Assembly: GCF_025060895.1 (NCBI RefSeq)
Contig: NZ_JANZKV010000011.1
Coordinates: 30,110-65,590 of the forward strand
Origin: Stieleria sedimenti
GTDB lineage: Bacteria; Planctomycetota; Planctomycetia; Pirellulales; Pirellulaceae
Direction: 5' to 3'
Length of the DNA stretch: 35,481 nucleotides
Made by a program: the position numbers and the translations under genes. The notes beneath the pieces are model-generated. The model was given only the letters and a program-made list of their open reading frames with translations, had not been told where the DNA came from and did not search any database. Below, one piece after another: positions 24,417 to 33,973 of this stretch (positions within the stretch are counted from its first letter, which is position 1; each line of letters begins with the position of its first letter).

Positions 24417-27400
24417 CTACGCCGCCTCGCTGATCGAGTTGGACTGCGATCGATCCCCTTCCAGTCCCAGCGCCGTCGCCGCCGGCATCGTGCGAATGTG
24501 CAGATCGCGTTGCGGGAAGGCGACCTCGATTCTCGCCCGGCGGAACGCTTGATCGATCTGGGTGTGCAGCTGATGAATCACTTCGAGCCGATTGTCCAGG
24601 GTCGGAAGATAGGTGCGCAACGAGAGGTTCAGCGCGTTGTCGCCGAACCCTTCAAAGGTCGCGATCGAAGGCGGATCTTCGAGAATCAGCGGGTGGTCGT
24701 TGGCCACTTTGAGCAGAATCTCGCGGGCCCGTTCGGTGTCGGATCCGTACGCCAAGCCGACCTCGATCACGATTCGATTGACCTTGTCTGACAGCGTCCA
24801 GTTGAGCAACCGCCCGGTGATGAATTCCTTGTTGGGGACGACGTATTCCTTGCGGTCCCAGTTGGTGATGGAGGTGGCTCGGATGCGGATCTTGGAGACC
24901 ACGCCGGTGACATCATCGACGGTCACCACGTCGCCCACGCGGATCGGACGTTCCAGCAAGATGATCAGACCCGCGACGAAATTTGCGAACATTTCTTGCA
25001 ACCCGAATGCCAAGCCGAAGGTCAACGCCGTCGCCAGCCATTGGATTTGTGACCACTGCAGACCGATCGTCGAACAGGTCGCGATCGTCCCCGCCAGTAC
25101 GATCGCATAGCTGACCAAGGTGGTGATCGCATAGCGGACCGATTGATCGACCGGCAACTGCTGCAGCACCGAGATTTCCAGCAAGCCCGGACCGTTTTTG
25201 GCCAACACGAACGTGACGAAGGCGAGCAGAATGGCCAAGGCCAGGTCCGACGCGGTGACGACGTCGGTGGACTCGCCGGTCGCGTCCACGATTTCCGCGG
25301 AACTTTCCAACGCGTCTTGCCCGGGGACCAGTCCGACCGCCGGGGCTGCCGCAGCGGCGACGGCTGGTGTCTTCGATCCGCCCCACAATTCGTATTTGTC
25401 CAGCATCCCAAGCGCGGGCAACACCTGCACCCAAATGCACCATAGGCCGATGACCGAGGCGGCGATCAACGCGCTGTTGACCAATCGTTGCGTTTGCAGA
25501 CTGTGCGCGGAAATGTCGCTTTCCGGAGTCGTGGTCACAATGCCGGCGACCGATTGACGCCCCTCGTCGTCCGTGCCCGACGAGGCCGCCGCGGCACGCT
25601 GACGTGATTGGGCAATGCTCAACGAGCGTCGACGCAACATCAACATTCTCAGAAACATCGAACGCAACACCAACAAGACGGAGACGAACAGGGCGGTCGC
25701 AAACACACGCCAGAAAAGCACCTCGGCGGTGTAGTAATAGCCGAACGTCGCCAACAGCCCCAGCGTCACGGGAACGCTCGCCGCCGAAATCCCCCAGACG
25801 TACCGAAGCCGGCTGACCCATTCGGATTTGTGGGTCGCCAGGTAATCACGCAGCACGCCGCCGGGACTGAGGATGCGATACAGGAACACCGCCAAGACGA
25901 GCATGCCCACGATGTAGGCCATCCGCTCGACCGAATTGCGGCCGTGCGACGAATCGGTCACCGACAGCGTGCCGATGACGAACATGATCGGCAACGCGAA
26001 ACCCATCAGTTGCCGGAGTTCGCGACGCACCGTGGTCGTCACACTGCGGCTCCAGCGAAAGTGGTTTTCTGCCAACCCCAACGGCCGACAGACCTGGCGC
26101 AGACATTCCAGCGCCAACCAGATCGCGGCAACGCCGAACAGCCCGCGTGAGACTCCCTTGATGAACAAGTCGCCGCCGTGGGAAACATTCAGCCGCCAGC
26201 CGAGGAACACGCACAAAAGTGGTCCGGACGCAGAAATGACGATCGTCAGTCCCAACGTCAGCACCGTCGGAACCATCGTTTGGCAATTCGCCTTGAACGC
26301 AATCTCGCCGGCATGCTTGATCCGCCCTCGCATGCGTTTGCGACGTACCATCAACACTCCGATCACCGCCGCGGCCAACAGGTACAGGGGGAAACTCCGG
26401 CGCGCATCTTTGGCCAGGTGTGTGCCCAAGCCCAACCATGCTTTGGCGTCCAGCAGTTGCTTGTCGGTCGTTTCGATCGCGAAATCCTCGGAGAGGAATC
26501 TTGCACTGCGGATCCACAGAACGCGTTCGTCGATGTAGTTCTCGTACTCGGCGGTCAATGTGATGATCTGGCGGTCTTCGAAATCGAGTTCCACGAGCGC
26601 GTCGAAGTACTGGTTGCTGGTCCGGATCAGCGCGTCCAGGTATTCCTGCTTTCGGGCCAGCAGTTCTTGGGCCGCCGACTGGAGCACGGTGATATCTCTG
26701 CCGCTGGTCGGGTGCTTGATCATTTCGGCGATGCAGGATTCGGTGTCCGCGATCGCTTGACGTTCGTCGTCATATTCAAACAGTTCGTATTGGGCATCGT
26801 TGATCAACGTCTGGCGGTTGGCGACCGCGGTCTTTCGCTGTCGAACGTCGGGCAGGGTGGAGCGTTGTTTTCGAAGCAGGGCGCCCACCGAGCTGGTCAA
26901 ACCGACCAACTCCACTTTGTTCTTCGTGGTTTTGAATTGCTTGGCCAGTCGCTCGTGGACTTCGGTGGAGGCTTTCAGGTCTTGTTCAGCCGTCGCCAGC
27001 GAATCGGCGACCCGCTTGGCACTTTCGGCCAACGCCTGGTTCTGTTGGGCAAACGCCCGCAGCGAGGGTGCCGCTTCGATCGCTTCGAGCTTCGCCTTGC
27101 GAACCGATTCGGCCGCGGCGAGTTCGCGTGCCGCCTTGATGCGAACCCCCAACGCCTCGAGACTCTTTTCGGTAAACATCACCTGCTTGGCTGCCAAGTC
27201 CGATCGCAGCTGGACGATGCCGAGCGCTTCTTCGGCGTCATACTTGGCCAGTTCCGCTTCGAGCGTCGGGATCTCCATCTCCAGAACATGCTGGCTGGTC
27301 TCGGCGCGGACTTGTCGGGCCGTGGTCAATGGAGTGCTCAACGCTGTGGGCTCGGCGGTGGCCTCGGGCACACGGTTGCGCCGCGTCTCTTCGAGCTTCT

Positions 27401-27938
27401 GCTGCAACAGCACCAGCCGTGACCGTATCTCTTTGCGACGTTGTGAACGCGCCTGGGATTCCGATTCGGCGGTCAGTCGGTTTTGTTTTTGCGTCGCCAG
27501 CTGAAGTTCCAGCTGTGCCAGTTGCTGTTCCAGTTCGACCAATTTCAACTGGGGGTCAATGGCCGGCTGTTTGGTTTTTAATTCCTCCAGTTTTCCGCGA
27601 ATGCGTTCTGCCTTCGCCCCGGCCGCTTCCGCTTCCGCGGCGAACTCTTCCCGCTGACGAGTCAATTCCTGGGCCGCTTTCAAATCCGCCAATGCGGCTC
27701 GATACGATTCCAGGACGGAGTTCCGGACGTCGGGGGGGATTGTCGCGTCTTGGTCAACCGTTTGCAGCCGCTGGTTGATCTGTTCCACCGTTAGCGTGGG
27801 AGACTGCGGGCTCGATTCGGCCTGCGTCGGGCCAACCGGGGTGCTCTCGTCGGCCGCCGACACGCCGACCGATAGGGCCAATCCACAGCTGAGCGTCAAC
27901 GCAAAAAAAATCCGGCACTTGATCGAATGAGACAACAA
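24417..27938 (-). CDS. Giant MscS-family mechanosensitive channel with a periplasmic coiled-coil domain (MscK-like)
   Basis: This is an 1173-residue protein. A signal peptide (about 1-29) is followed by a long Lys/Glu/Gln/Arg-rich coiled-coil region (about 50-470), several membrane helices (about 530-960), and the conserved MscS pore and beta domain (about 975-1150: GLAFGLQEMFANFVAGLIILLERP, VGDVV, VPNKEFI). This matches the MscK/KefA class, which has a large periplasmic domain and extra helices. MscS-type channels release solutes on hypo-osmotic shock. The start is TTG with a strong AGGAGG 6 nt upstream, giving a clean signal peptide. It is divergent from a paralogue across 167 bp. K+ gating, as in MscK, is possible but not shown. 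Confidence 0.92.
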   Translation of the reverse strand: MLSHSIKCRIFFALTLSCGLALSVGVSAADESTPVGPTQAESSPQSPTLTVEQINQRLQTVDQDATIPPDVRNSVLESYRAALADLKAAQELTRQREEFAAEAEAAGAKAERIRGKLEELKTKQPAIDPQLKLVELEQQLAQLELQLATQKQNRLTAESESQARSQRRKEIRSRLVLLQQKLEETRRNRVPEATAEPTALSTPLTTARQVRAETSQHVLEMEIPTLEAELAKYDAEEALGIVQLRSDLAAKQVMFTEKSLEALGVRIKAARELAAAESVRKAKLEAIEAAPSLRAFAQQNQALAESAKRVADSLATAEQDLKASTEVHERLAKQFKTTKNKVELVGLTSSVGALLRKQRSTLPDVRQRKTAVANRQTLINDAQYELFEYDDERQAIADTESCIAEMIKHPTSGRDITVLQSAAQELLARKQEYLDALIRTSNQYFDALVELDFEDRQIITLTAEYENYIDERVLWIRSARFLSEDFAIETTDKQLLDAKAWLGLGTHLAKDARRSFPLYLLAAAVIGVLMVRRKRMRGRIKHAGEIAFKANCQTMVPTVLTLGLTIVISASGPLLCVFLGWRLNVSHGGDLFIKGVSRGLFGVAAIWLALECLRQVCRPLGLAENHFRWSRSVTTTVRRELRQLMGFALPIMFVIGTLSVTDSSHGRNSVERMAYIVGMLVLAVFLYRILSPGGVLRDYLATHKSEWVSRLRYVWGISAASVPVTLGLLATFGYYYTAEVLFWRVFATALFVSVLLVLRSMFLRMLMLRRRSLSIAQSRQRAAAASSGTDDEGRQSVAGIVTTTPESDISAHSLQTQRLVNSALIAASVIGLWCIWVQVLPALGMLDKYELWGGSKTPAVAAAAAPAVGLVPGQDALESSAEIVDATGESTDVVTASDLALAILLAFVTFVLAKNGPGLLEISVLQQLPVDQSVRYAITTLVSYAIVLAGTIATCSTIGLQWSQIQWLATALTFGLAFGLQEMFANFVAGLIILLERPIRVGDVVTVDDVTGVVSKIRIRATSITNWDRKEYVVPNKEFITGRLLNWTLSDKVNRIVIEVGLAYGSDTERAREILLKVANDHPLILEDPPSIATFEGFGDNALNLSLRTYLPTLDNRLEVIHQLHTQIDQAFRRARIEVAFPQRDLHIRTMPAATALGLEGDRSQSNSISEAA

Positions 27939-27944
27939 AGCAGG

Positions 27945-27950
27945 CCTCCT
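27945..27950 (-). promoter_or_regulatory. Shine-Dalgarno site fixing a TTG start
   Basis: AGGAGG on the minus strand ends 6 nt before the TTG at 27938. It is one of the few strong ribosome binding sites in the window and justifies a rare start codon. Confidence 0.7.
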
Positions 27951-28105
27951 GCCTGAATCGTGATGGGAAACGCGCGGCGGTCCGCCAGTACCGCAGCGGC
28001 GACACTACGACAGAAGGGCAGGTCGCGGCAAGTCGTTTCAGCGATCTCCGACCCCATCAACCTGCCCGCGTCAATCGCACTCTTCGAATCCTGGGCGGTC
28101 CCGCT

Positions 28106-31100
28106 ATGATGCTTCGACTGTCGCAAAAAATTGAACCAAGCATGTTGTTTGAACACCCTGATCCCGCCATGACATCCGCCGAAATGCCGCTTGCCCCACC
28201 GACCCGCCGTACGATTTGCTTGCAATGTTTGACCCTTCTGATGGTCCTGGTCTCGCCAAGGGCGTGTAGTGGCCAGGATGCGCCCGCTGCGTCCCCTGCG
28301 ACGCCGGTCGTCGCATCCAACGGCCCCACCGCCGATTCGATTGATGCCGATTTGGCGGCACTTGAACTGAAGACGGATTTGGACGAGGCGACCAAGGCTC
28401 GGCTGGTGGCGATGTTGCAACAAGCGAAAAAGACGTTGCAGCAGGGGCAGACGCAGCAGGAATTGGCCAAACAGTATTTGCAGATGATCGGCAGCGTGGC
28501 GGCGCGTCAGGCCGAGCTTCAGGCAAAGCTGGATGCGATGGCGGGCAACGAACCGAAACTCGCTGCCGATCTGACCCTCGCCGATGCGACGCAAAGTTTG
28601 GCCACGTTGAAGGCCGAACTCGCCGCGGCCTCCAAACAGGTGACGGACCTGACGGCCGAATCGGCGCGGCGGCGGACACGGCTGACCGAAATTCCCGGCT
28701 TGCTGACCGCCGCCGAGAAAGAGCGCACCGAGGTCACCAATCAGCAGTCCCAGCCGGCACCGGTCAATGAGTCTGCGATCGAGTCCCAGACCCGAAAGAC
28801 GTTGCTGGCCACCCGCGCCGAAGAATTGTCCACCCGGATCGAGTCCCTTCAAAACGAGCAGTCGGCCTACACCGCGACGGTGGATTTATTGCCGCTGGAG
28901 CGTAAGCTGGCCGAGGCGAACGTCACACAATTGCGTCGTCAGACCGACCTGCTGCAGGCGGCGGTTTTGGAAATGCAAAAAGACCAGGTACGGGCGACCG
29001 CGGCGGATTTGGAGCAAACGGTCAACGCCGTGCCAGTGAGTCTGCGGGGATTGGCGAGGGACAACGTCGCACTCGCGGAGATCCAAAAGCAATTGATCGA
29101 GCAGGCGGCCGAAACGCAACAAAAGCTGCTGGAGGTGAAAGCCGCGATTGAGGACGTGAAAGCCGATCAAAAATCATCCAAAGAACGAATCGACGCGGTC
29201 GGGCTGACCGACGCGTTGGGCGTGATCCTGCGTCAGCAACGAGACGAAGCCAAAGCGCTGAAAAACAAGTTTCGCCCCCGCGACGATCTGAATGCGAAGG
29301 TCGAAGAATACCAAATCAGCACGTTTCGCTTGGAAGACGAACTGTCCGATATCAACCAGTGGCTTGATCAACGCGAAGCCCCGCAGCTCGATTGGGATGC
29401 AACGGAGTTTGCTTGGAAGGATTTGAGCCAAGCCGAGGCGCAATGGGTGTTGTCCCGCAAACGGCAAGAGTTGATTGAGGAAACACTGCAATCACAAAAT
29501 GCGGTCTTGCAGTCGATGTTGAATAGCGACACGCAGCGGCGCGAATTGATCTTGTTGATCGACCAGTTCATCGATGCGATCGATGCGCATTTGTTTTGGA
29601 CCAAGGATGCACCGACGATTTCCGTTGGCGAATTGGCTGTCGCGCCCGAGTTGGTCCAATGGGTCAGTTCGCCGAAGTCTTGGGCCAAAGCGGTCGAGCA
29701 AATGGTGTTGACGGTCACGCTCAAGCCGTTGCGATCGCTGGGGCTGATCTTGGTCGCGTTTGCGGTGTTGTTTGGACGTGCTTGGGCGCGGAAACGGATC
29801 AAGCATGAGGGCGAGGAGGCGACGAAGATCAACGTCGGATTTGATTCCACCCTGCGGGCCTTGGCGGCCACATTTGTCGTGGCGATGGTCTGGCCCGTTT
29901 GCCTGGGCACGTTTGCCTACCTGATTCTGGAAACGTCGCCGGCGGATCCCTTCGTCCACGGACTCGGGGACGCCCTCGCCATGGTCGCACTCTACGTCGC
30001 ATCGCGAGAACTGCTCGGCAAAGTGTGTCGTGACCAGGGCGTGGCGGAGTGCCACTTCGGATGGACGGACGGATTGCGGCGGCACCTACGAAGACACCTG
30101 CGTTGGTACACGTGGGTGGGCGGATTGATCGTCTTTCCGATGGGCCTGTTCTTTGAGCATCCCGATGCCGATGTTCGGATCTTTGCGATTCGGGTTTTGT
30201 CGACGGCACTCTTCCTGGTCACCGCGGTCTTTCATCACTTGATGCTTCGCCAACGAAGTCCGCTGTACGTGCAACTCATTCTCGATCATCCCAATTCATT
30301 GCTGTATCGCATGCGGAAGGTGCTGTGGGGCCTGGCCGTCTTGCTGCCGGTCCTGTGCGCGCTGATGGCGTTGGCCGGTTACTTGGAAACGACCTTTCGG
30401 CTGGGCCATTCGCTTCAAATGACGTTCCTGTTGCTGGTGGCGACGGTCCTGATGCACGGACTGCTGACGCGCTGGTTGATGCTCCGGCGGCGTGATTTGG
30501 CACGCCGAAAAGCGATGGAGTTGCGGCAGCGAAGACTCAAGGAAATGGAGGGGACCGAAGGGCAAGCGATTGCAAGTCAAGCCGGCATCGTTCTTGAGGA
30601 AGAAAGCGCGGCGGATCTCGATAAACTCGATGAACAAGGTCGCCAAACGGCCGTTGTCTTTGCGTCGCTGTTGGTCCTGGTCGGGATCGGGTGGATCTGG
30701 AGTGATCTGGTTCCCGCCTTGACCTATTTCGACAACGTTTCGCTTTGGAATGTGGGGACCGGCGAAAATATCGAAACGGTCAGCCTGCTCGACGTGATGT
30801 ACAGCTTGCTCGGCTTGACGTTGATGATCTATGCAACGGGAGTGGTGCCGCGGGTGTTCGAATTGATGGTCCGCGGCAGAACATCGCTCGACGGCGGAGC
30901 ACGCTATGCGATCGCCACCCTGATGCGCTACGTGATCGTTGTCGTGGGCAGCTTCATCATCTTGAGCTTGTTGAGCGTTCCCTACAACCAACTCGGTTGG
31001 CTGCTGGCCGCGGCATCGGTCGGGCTCGGTTTCGGGTTGCAGGAAATCGTGGCGAACTTTGTCTCCGGAATCATCTTGCTGCTCGAACGCCCCGTGCGAG

Positions 31101-31600
31101 TCGGCGATGTGGTCACGATCGACGGCACCACCGGGATCGTTTCACGCATTCAAATGCGGGCCACCACGGTCACCAATTGGGACCGCAAAGAATTGGTGAT
31201 TCCGAACAAGGATTTGATCACCCAAAAACTGCTCAACTGGTCGCTCACCAACGTCATCAACCGGCTGACCATCGACGTCGGCGTGGAGTATGGAAGCGAT
31301 CCCGATCAGGTCCGCGAACTGCTTTACAAAGTCGTGCGGTCTCACCCGCTGGTGCTCACCGACCCCGCTCCCTTGATCAATTTCGACACCTTCGGAGACA
31401 GTTCGCTGAACTTTGCCGTTCGCTTTTTTCTCGAAAAGCTAGACAATCGAATCGAAGTGACGCACCAAATTAATACCGCGATCGCGGACGCGTTTGCCGA
31501 AGCCGGCATCACGATCCCGTTCCCCCAACGCGATTTGCACCTGGACGTCAACGGCGACGGCAACGCGTTGCCGCTGTCGATTCGACGCGGGAAGGACTAA
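28106..31600 (+). CDS. Second giant MscS-family mechanosensitive channel (MscK-like)
   Basis: This 1164-residue protein is a paralogue of the divergent neighbour with the same plan. It has a signal-like hydrophobic segment (about 36-52), a long coiled-coil periplasmic region (about 80-490), several membrane helices (about 545-960), and the MscS pore and beta domain (about 973-1145: GLGFGLQEIVANFVSGIILLLERP, VRVGDVVTIDG, VIPNKDLI). The ATG at 28106 gives an unusually long leader; an in-frame ATG at 28169 would give a more ordinary signal peptide. Neither has a clear ribosome binding site, so the start is uncertain. The pore-domain region is closely similar to the divergent gene, but the N-terminal parts differ substantially. 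It ends 5' of a palindrome-rich region facing the ThrE-type gene. Confidence 0.92.
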   Translation: MMLRLSQKIEPSMLFEHPDPAMTSAEMPLAPPTRRTICLQCLTLLMVLVSPRACSGQDAPAASPATPVVASNGPTADSIDADLAALELKTDLDEATKARLVAMLQQAKKTLQQGQTQQELAKQYLQMIGSVAARQAELQAKLDAMAGNEPKLAADLTLADATQSLATLKAELAAASKQVTDLTAESARRRTRLTEIPGLLTAAEKERTEVTNQQSQPAPVNESAIESQTRKTLLATRAEELSTRIESLQNEQSAYTATVDLLPLERKLAEANVTQLRRQTDLLQAAVLEMQKDQVRATAADLEQTVNAVPVSLRGLARDNVALAEIQKQLIEQAAETQQKLLEVKAAIEDVKADQKSSKERIDAVGLTDALGVILRQQRDEAKALKNKFRPRDDLNAKVEEYQISTFRLEDELSDINQWLDQREAPQLDWDATEFAWKDLSQAEAQWVLSRKRQELIEETLQSQNAVLQSMLNSDTQRRELILLIDQFIDAIDAHLFWTKDAPTISVGELAVAPELVQWVSSPKSWAKAVEQMVLTVTLKPLRSLGLILVAFAVLFGRAWARKRIKHEGEEATKINVGFDSTLRALAATFVVAMVWPVCLGTFAYLILETSPADPFVHGLGDALAMVALYVASRELLGKVCRDQGVAECHFGWTDGLRRHLRRHLRWYTWVGGLIVFPMGLFFEHPDADVRIFAIRVLSTALFLVTAVFHHLMLRQRSPLYVQLILDHPNSLLYRMRKVLWGLAVLLPVLCALMALAGYLETTFRLGHSLQMTFLLLVATVLMHGLLTRWLMLRRRDLARRKAMELRQRRLKEMEGTEGQAIASQAGIVLEEESAADLDKLDEQGRQTAVVFASLLVLVGIGWIWSDLVPALTYFDNVSLWNVGTGENIETVSLLDVMYSLLGLTLMIYATGVVPRVFELMVRGRTSLDGGARYAIATLMRYVIVVVGSFIILSLLSVPYNQLGWLLAAASVGLGFGLQEIVANFVSGIILLLERPVRVGDVVTIDGTTGIVSRIQMRATTVTNWDRKELVIPNKDLITQKLLNWSLTNVINRLTIDVGVEYGSDPDQVRELLYKVVRSHPLVLTDPAPLINFDTFGDSSLNFAVRFFLEKLDNRIEVTHQINTAIADAFAEAGITIPFPQRDLHLDVNGDGNALPLSIRRGKD

Positions 31601-31961
31601 CCCCTTTTGGTGCTACGCTGTGAAGCGTTTTTTAGCGATAGGGCGCGAGCCCTCCGCTGTTTCGGTAACGATGAGGAACCGGAGGGCTTGCGCCCAATAC
31701 CACTTACTTTAGCTCTAAAGGTGTTAGCGGAACGGCGCGAGCCGTCCGGTTGCGGTTCAAAAAACACCGTGACAGACCGGAGGGCTCGCGCCCTACCGCT
31801 AACACAAACACCCCGCTTGGCGTCAAAGCTCCCCGGAGGTGGCGCTGCGCTGACCTCCGGCTACTCGCTGAAATCCCTTCGGGATACTGAACTCGCTGAC
31901 GCGATCTCCTCCACCGATTGGATTAAATCGTAATACATGGCGATGCAACTCAGAACGGACG
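31601..31961. other. 361-bp gene-free region between convergent genes
   Basis: It lies between the stops of the MscS gene (plus) and the ThrE-type gene (minus). It holds two family A palindromes (31632-31802) and a shorter palindrome, CCGGAGGT (31833-31840) with ACCTCCGG (31853-31860). These hairpins could end transcription from both sides. No gene is supported. Confidence 0.65.
31632..31802. repeat. Two adjacent family A palindromes
   Basis: The first copy has arms TTAGCGATAGGGCGCGAGCC (from 31632) and CCGGAGGGCTTGCGCCC (31679-31695), with a decayed right end. The second has arms TTAGCGGAACGGCGCGAGCC (from 31724, to 31749) and CCGGAGGGCTCGCGCCC followed by TACCGCTAA (31777-31802). Confidence 0.82.
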
Positions 31962-33176
31962 TCAGAGAATTCGCTTCGGCGGAATGACCACGTTGGAAAC
32001 GAGTAACCCGCCGACCAAGCTGGCGCCGACCAGCATCATTTCAAATCCGAACTGAACGCCTTCGAGGGTCTGGTGTTGCCACAGCGCTGACAGGGAACGA
32101 TAACCGAACGATCCGGGGACCAGGATCAGCATGCCCGGCGTCAGCGAAACCAGCGCCGGGATGTCGCGGATTCGGGCGTAGAGATTGCTGACACATCCGA
32201 CCGACAGGGCTCCGAAGAACGAACCGACTTCAATGCCGAATCGCGGTCCGATTCCCCAGCTGGCGAGGACTCCCAGGGTCGACACCAGGGAGATGATCGG
32301 CCATTGCCGCCAGCGGGCACGAAACACGATTGCAAACGCGATCGGCGCGAGCGCCAGGGCGATCCATTGCCAATAGGGCTCCGGCAATGGGCGCGGTCCC
32401 AGTTGCGGATGAAGGCGATCCAGCAGACGCCAGACCAGAAACACGCCCACGACCAACGTCGCCAACGAAACCAACGCCCCGGACAGTCTGGCCACCCCGG
32501 CCGACAAATGCCCGACGGCCAACTCCGTCAACGCGACCGTCAGACGCAGACCTGGAATCAAGATGATCAGACCGGCCAGCGTGACCAGGCGATCATCGAT
32601 CGGCACCACGTAGGCCGCGACCAGCAAGGAGCTGGTCGCCGCCGCGACACCGGCCAGAGGTTCCAGCAGCCCCGATTCCCAGCGCCAATGCTCGTGCAGC
32701 AATTCGATCCCCGCGACGAACGCCCCGATCAGCCCGGCCGCGGCGATCTCCCAAGGCGTTCCGCCAAAGAAAACCGCGACGGCGGCACAGGCGACCGCGC
32801 AGGCGGAGATGTAGACCGGGCGGCGATACAAGGGCGTCGCCTCGTCGATCCGTTTTAATTCCGCCATCGCCACGTCGGTGCCGATCTCCAGACGATCCAC
32901 TCGGCTGAGCAGTTGATCAAACCGAATCAGTTTGTCGACGTTCACCGGCCCACTGTCGACGCGTCGGACCACGGTCATTTCGTCGCCCGATCGAGCACGC
33001 AGCGAAATCACCAGCGCCGTCGGCGTGTACAAGAACTCGCCGTGGATATCCAAGGCGTTGGCCACTCGACTCATCACGCGCTCCAAGCGGTGCGACGGCG
33101 TGCCGTAGCGATGCAACATGATCGCTGCTTCGATCAAGAATGCCTGTGTCGGAGGCGTTTTCTGTGAGTTTTCCAT
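31962..33176 (-). CDS. ThrE-family threonine/serine exporter-like membrane protein
   Basis: This is a 404-residue integral membrane protein with about ten hydrophobic segments. The N-terminal part (about 10-110) matches the ThrE/YjjP domain: AAIMLHRYGTPSHRLERVM, FLYTPTALVISL, then the amphipathic VDKLIRFDQLLSRV. Membrane helices then run through two halves (about 121-260 and 275-400), including LAGLIILIPGLRLTVALTELAVGHLSAG and LTPGMLILVPGSFGYRSL. Two related PG motifs fit the fused YjjP plus YjjB type seen in Corynebacterium ThrE. Transport of threonine and serine is inferred from the family and was not tested here. It stands alone on the minus strand after a repeat-rich gap. Confidence 0.88.
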   Translation of the reverse strand: MENSQKTPPTQAFLIEAAIMLHRYGTPSHRLERVMSRVANALDIHGEFLYTPTALVISLRARSGDEMTVVRRVDSGPVNVDKLIRFDQLLSRVDRLEIGTDVAMAELKRIDEATPLYRRPVYISACAVACAAVAVFFGGTPWEIAAAGLIGAFVAGIELLHEHWRWESGLLEPLAGVAAATSSLLVAAYVVPIDDRLVTLAGLIILIPGLRLTVALTELAVGHLSAGVARLSGALVSLATLVVGVFLVWRLLDRLHPQLGPRPLPEPYWQWIALALAPIAFAIVFRARWRQWPIISLVSTLGVLASWGIGPRFGIEVGSFFGALSVGCVSNLYARIRDIPALVSLTPGMLILVPGSFGYRSLSALWQHQTLEGVQFGFEMMLVGASLVGGLLVSNVVIPPKRIL

Positions 33177-33420
33177 CCGCGGGGTTTTAGTCCGCCGCCG
33201 GATCGCGGGGAAGGTGTTGCAGGGCTGGGATGAACCAACACGCGCCGACGCATCGGATCCTGCCCAGTCGAAAATTCTAGTCAGATCTCGCCGTCGAAAT
33301 TCGTCGGCGGGGCAGGTTTACCCCGAGAGGAGTTGCAGCAAGTAGCCGGTGGTCGCCTCGGCGCACCACCGAAATCCCCGAGTCGATTCTTTGACTGCAG
33401 GATTTGGCAACCGATTTAGA

Positions 33421-33476
33421 TTCTCTCCCTCTGGGAGAGACGGCGTTTGCGCAGCAAGCAAACGCCAGAGAGGGCC
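33421..33476. repeat. Palindromic repeat related to family C
   Basis: TCTCTCCC followed by GGGAGAGA forms a stem around TCT. A second hairpin, GGCGTTTGC/GCAAACGCC, follows, then AGAGAGGGCC. The first stem resembles the CCCTCCCAGAGGGAGGG element near 4241. Confidence 0.5.
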
Positions 33477-33594
33477 GGCGCTGCGAAAGTCTTGGCGAAG
33501 TCCACTAGACTCCCATCCGGGATGCAAAGACGAAGCAGAACGCCTGAAGGCTGGACACCAACGGTGGCTGGATTCCCTTCGGGCACCGTGCCGG

Positions 33595-33711
33595 TCAGTT
33601 CCCCGACAAGAACGCCAGGAGCCGCAGACCGACGAAAAGGATCCCCAGGCCGAGCAGCACGAGGGAGAGCAGGGGAGGTTTGCCGGCGGTGGTGGACACG
33701 TCGATTGGCAT
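33595..33711 (-). CDS. Possible 38-residue single-pass membrane peptide
   Basis: From the ATG at 33711 the frame gives 38 residues: a short polar N-terminus (MPIDVSTTAGKPP) and one long hydrophobic segment (LLSLVLLGLGILFVGLRLL) before FLSGN and a TGA. The hydrophobic run has the length of one membrane helix and is unlike the shadow frames around it. No ribosome binding site is visible and the gene is isolated, so it may be chance. Function unknown. Confidence 0.35.
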   Translation of the reverse strand: MPIDVSTTAGKPPLLSLVLLGLGILFVGLRLLAFLSGN

Positions 33712-33973
33712 GGGGACCGTCGCAGGTGACGAGGTAATCGGCGCCGGCAGTTCGGCCCTTGCATGGTCATCCCATCACCTCGGGCCACTGGTGAGGGCCA
33801 CACGGATGAACCGTTGGTGAGTTGCAGCGGGCACCGACAGAGGTTTGCATCGTTGAGCGACTCCGCAGTCGACGGTTGCCAGAAGCTTTTGTCAATCGCT
33901 ACGGGAGAACGGACTGGCCTGCGACGATTGCAGACCAGCCGACGGGATCTGACGGGCGGATCAGAGATTGGTT

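Larger units (their letters stand above)
33177..33973. other. 797-bp sparsely coding region between two minus-strand genes
   Basis: It contains a possible small membrane peptide (33595-33711) and a repeat-like block near 33421-33476 (TCTCCCTCTGGGAGAGA, then GCGTTTGC/GCAAACGC). The two longer open frames that overlap on opposite strands here (33318-33803 minus and 33349-33729 plus) look like GC-driven shadows, with Cys- or Arg-rich sequence. The rest holds nothing I can assign. Confidence 0.55.

Noticed and set aside
26178-27422. 414-residue plus-strand open frame
   Set aside because: It is antisense to the coiled-coil region of the MscS gene, and its composition (Gln/Arg/Phe) fits a shadow frame.
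33318-33803. Overlapping 161- and 126-residue open frames on opposite strands
   Set aside because: Both are Cys- or Arg-rich, mutually overlapping and without family signatures. The more plausible small frame here is 33595-33711.
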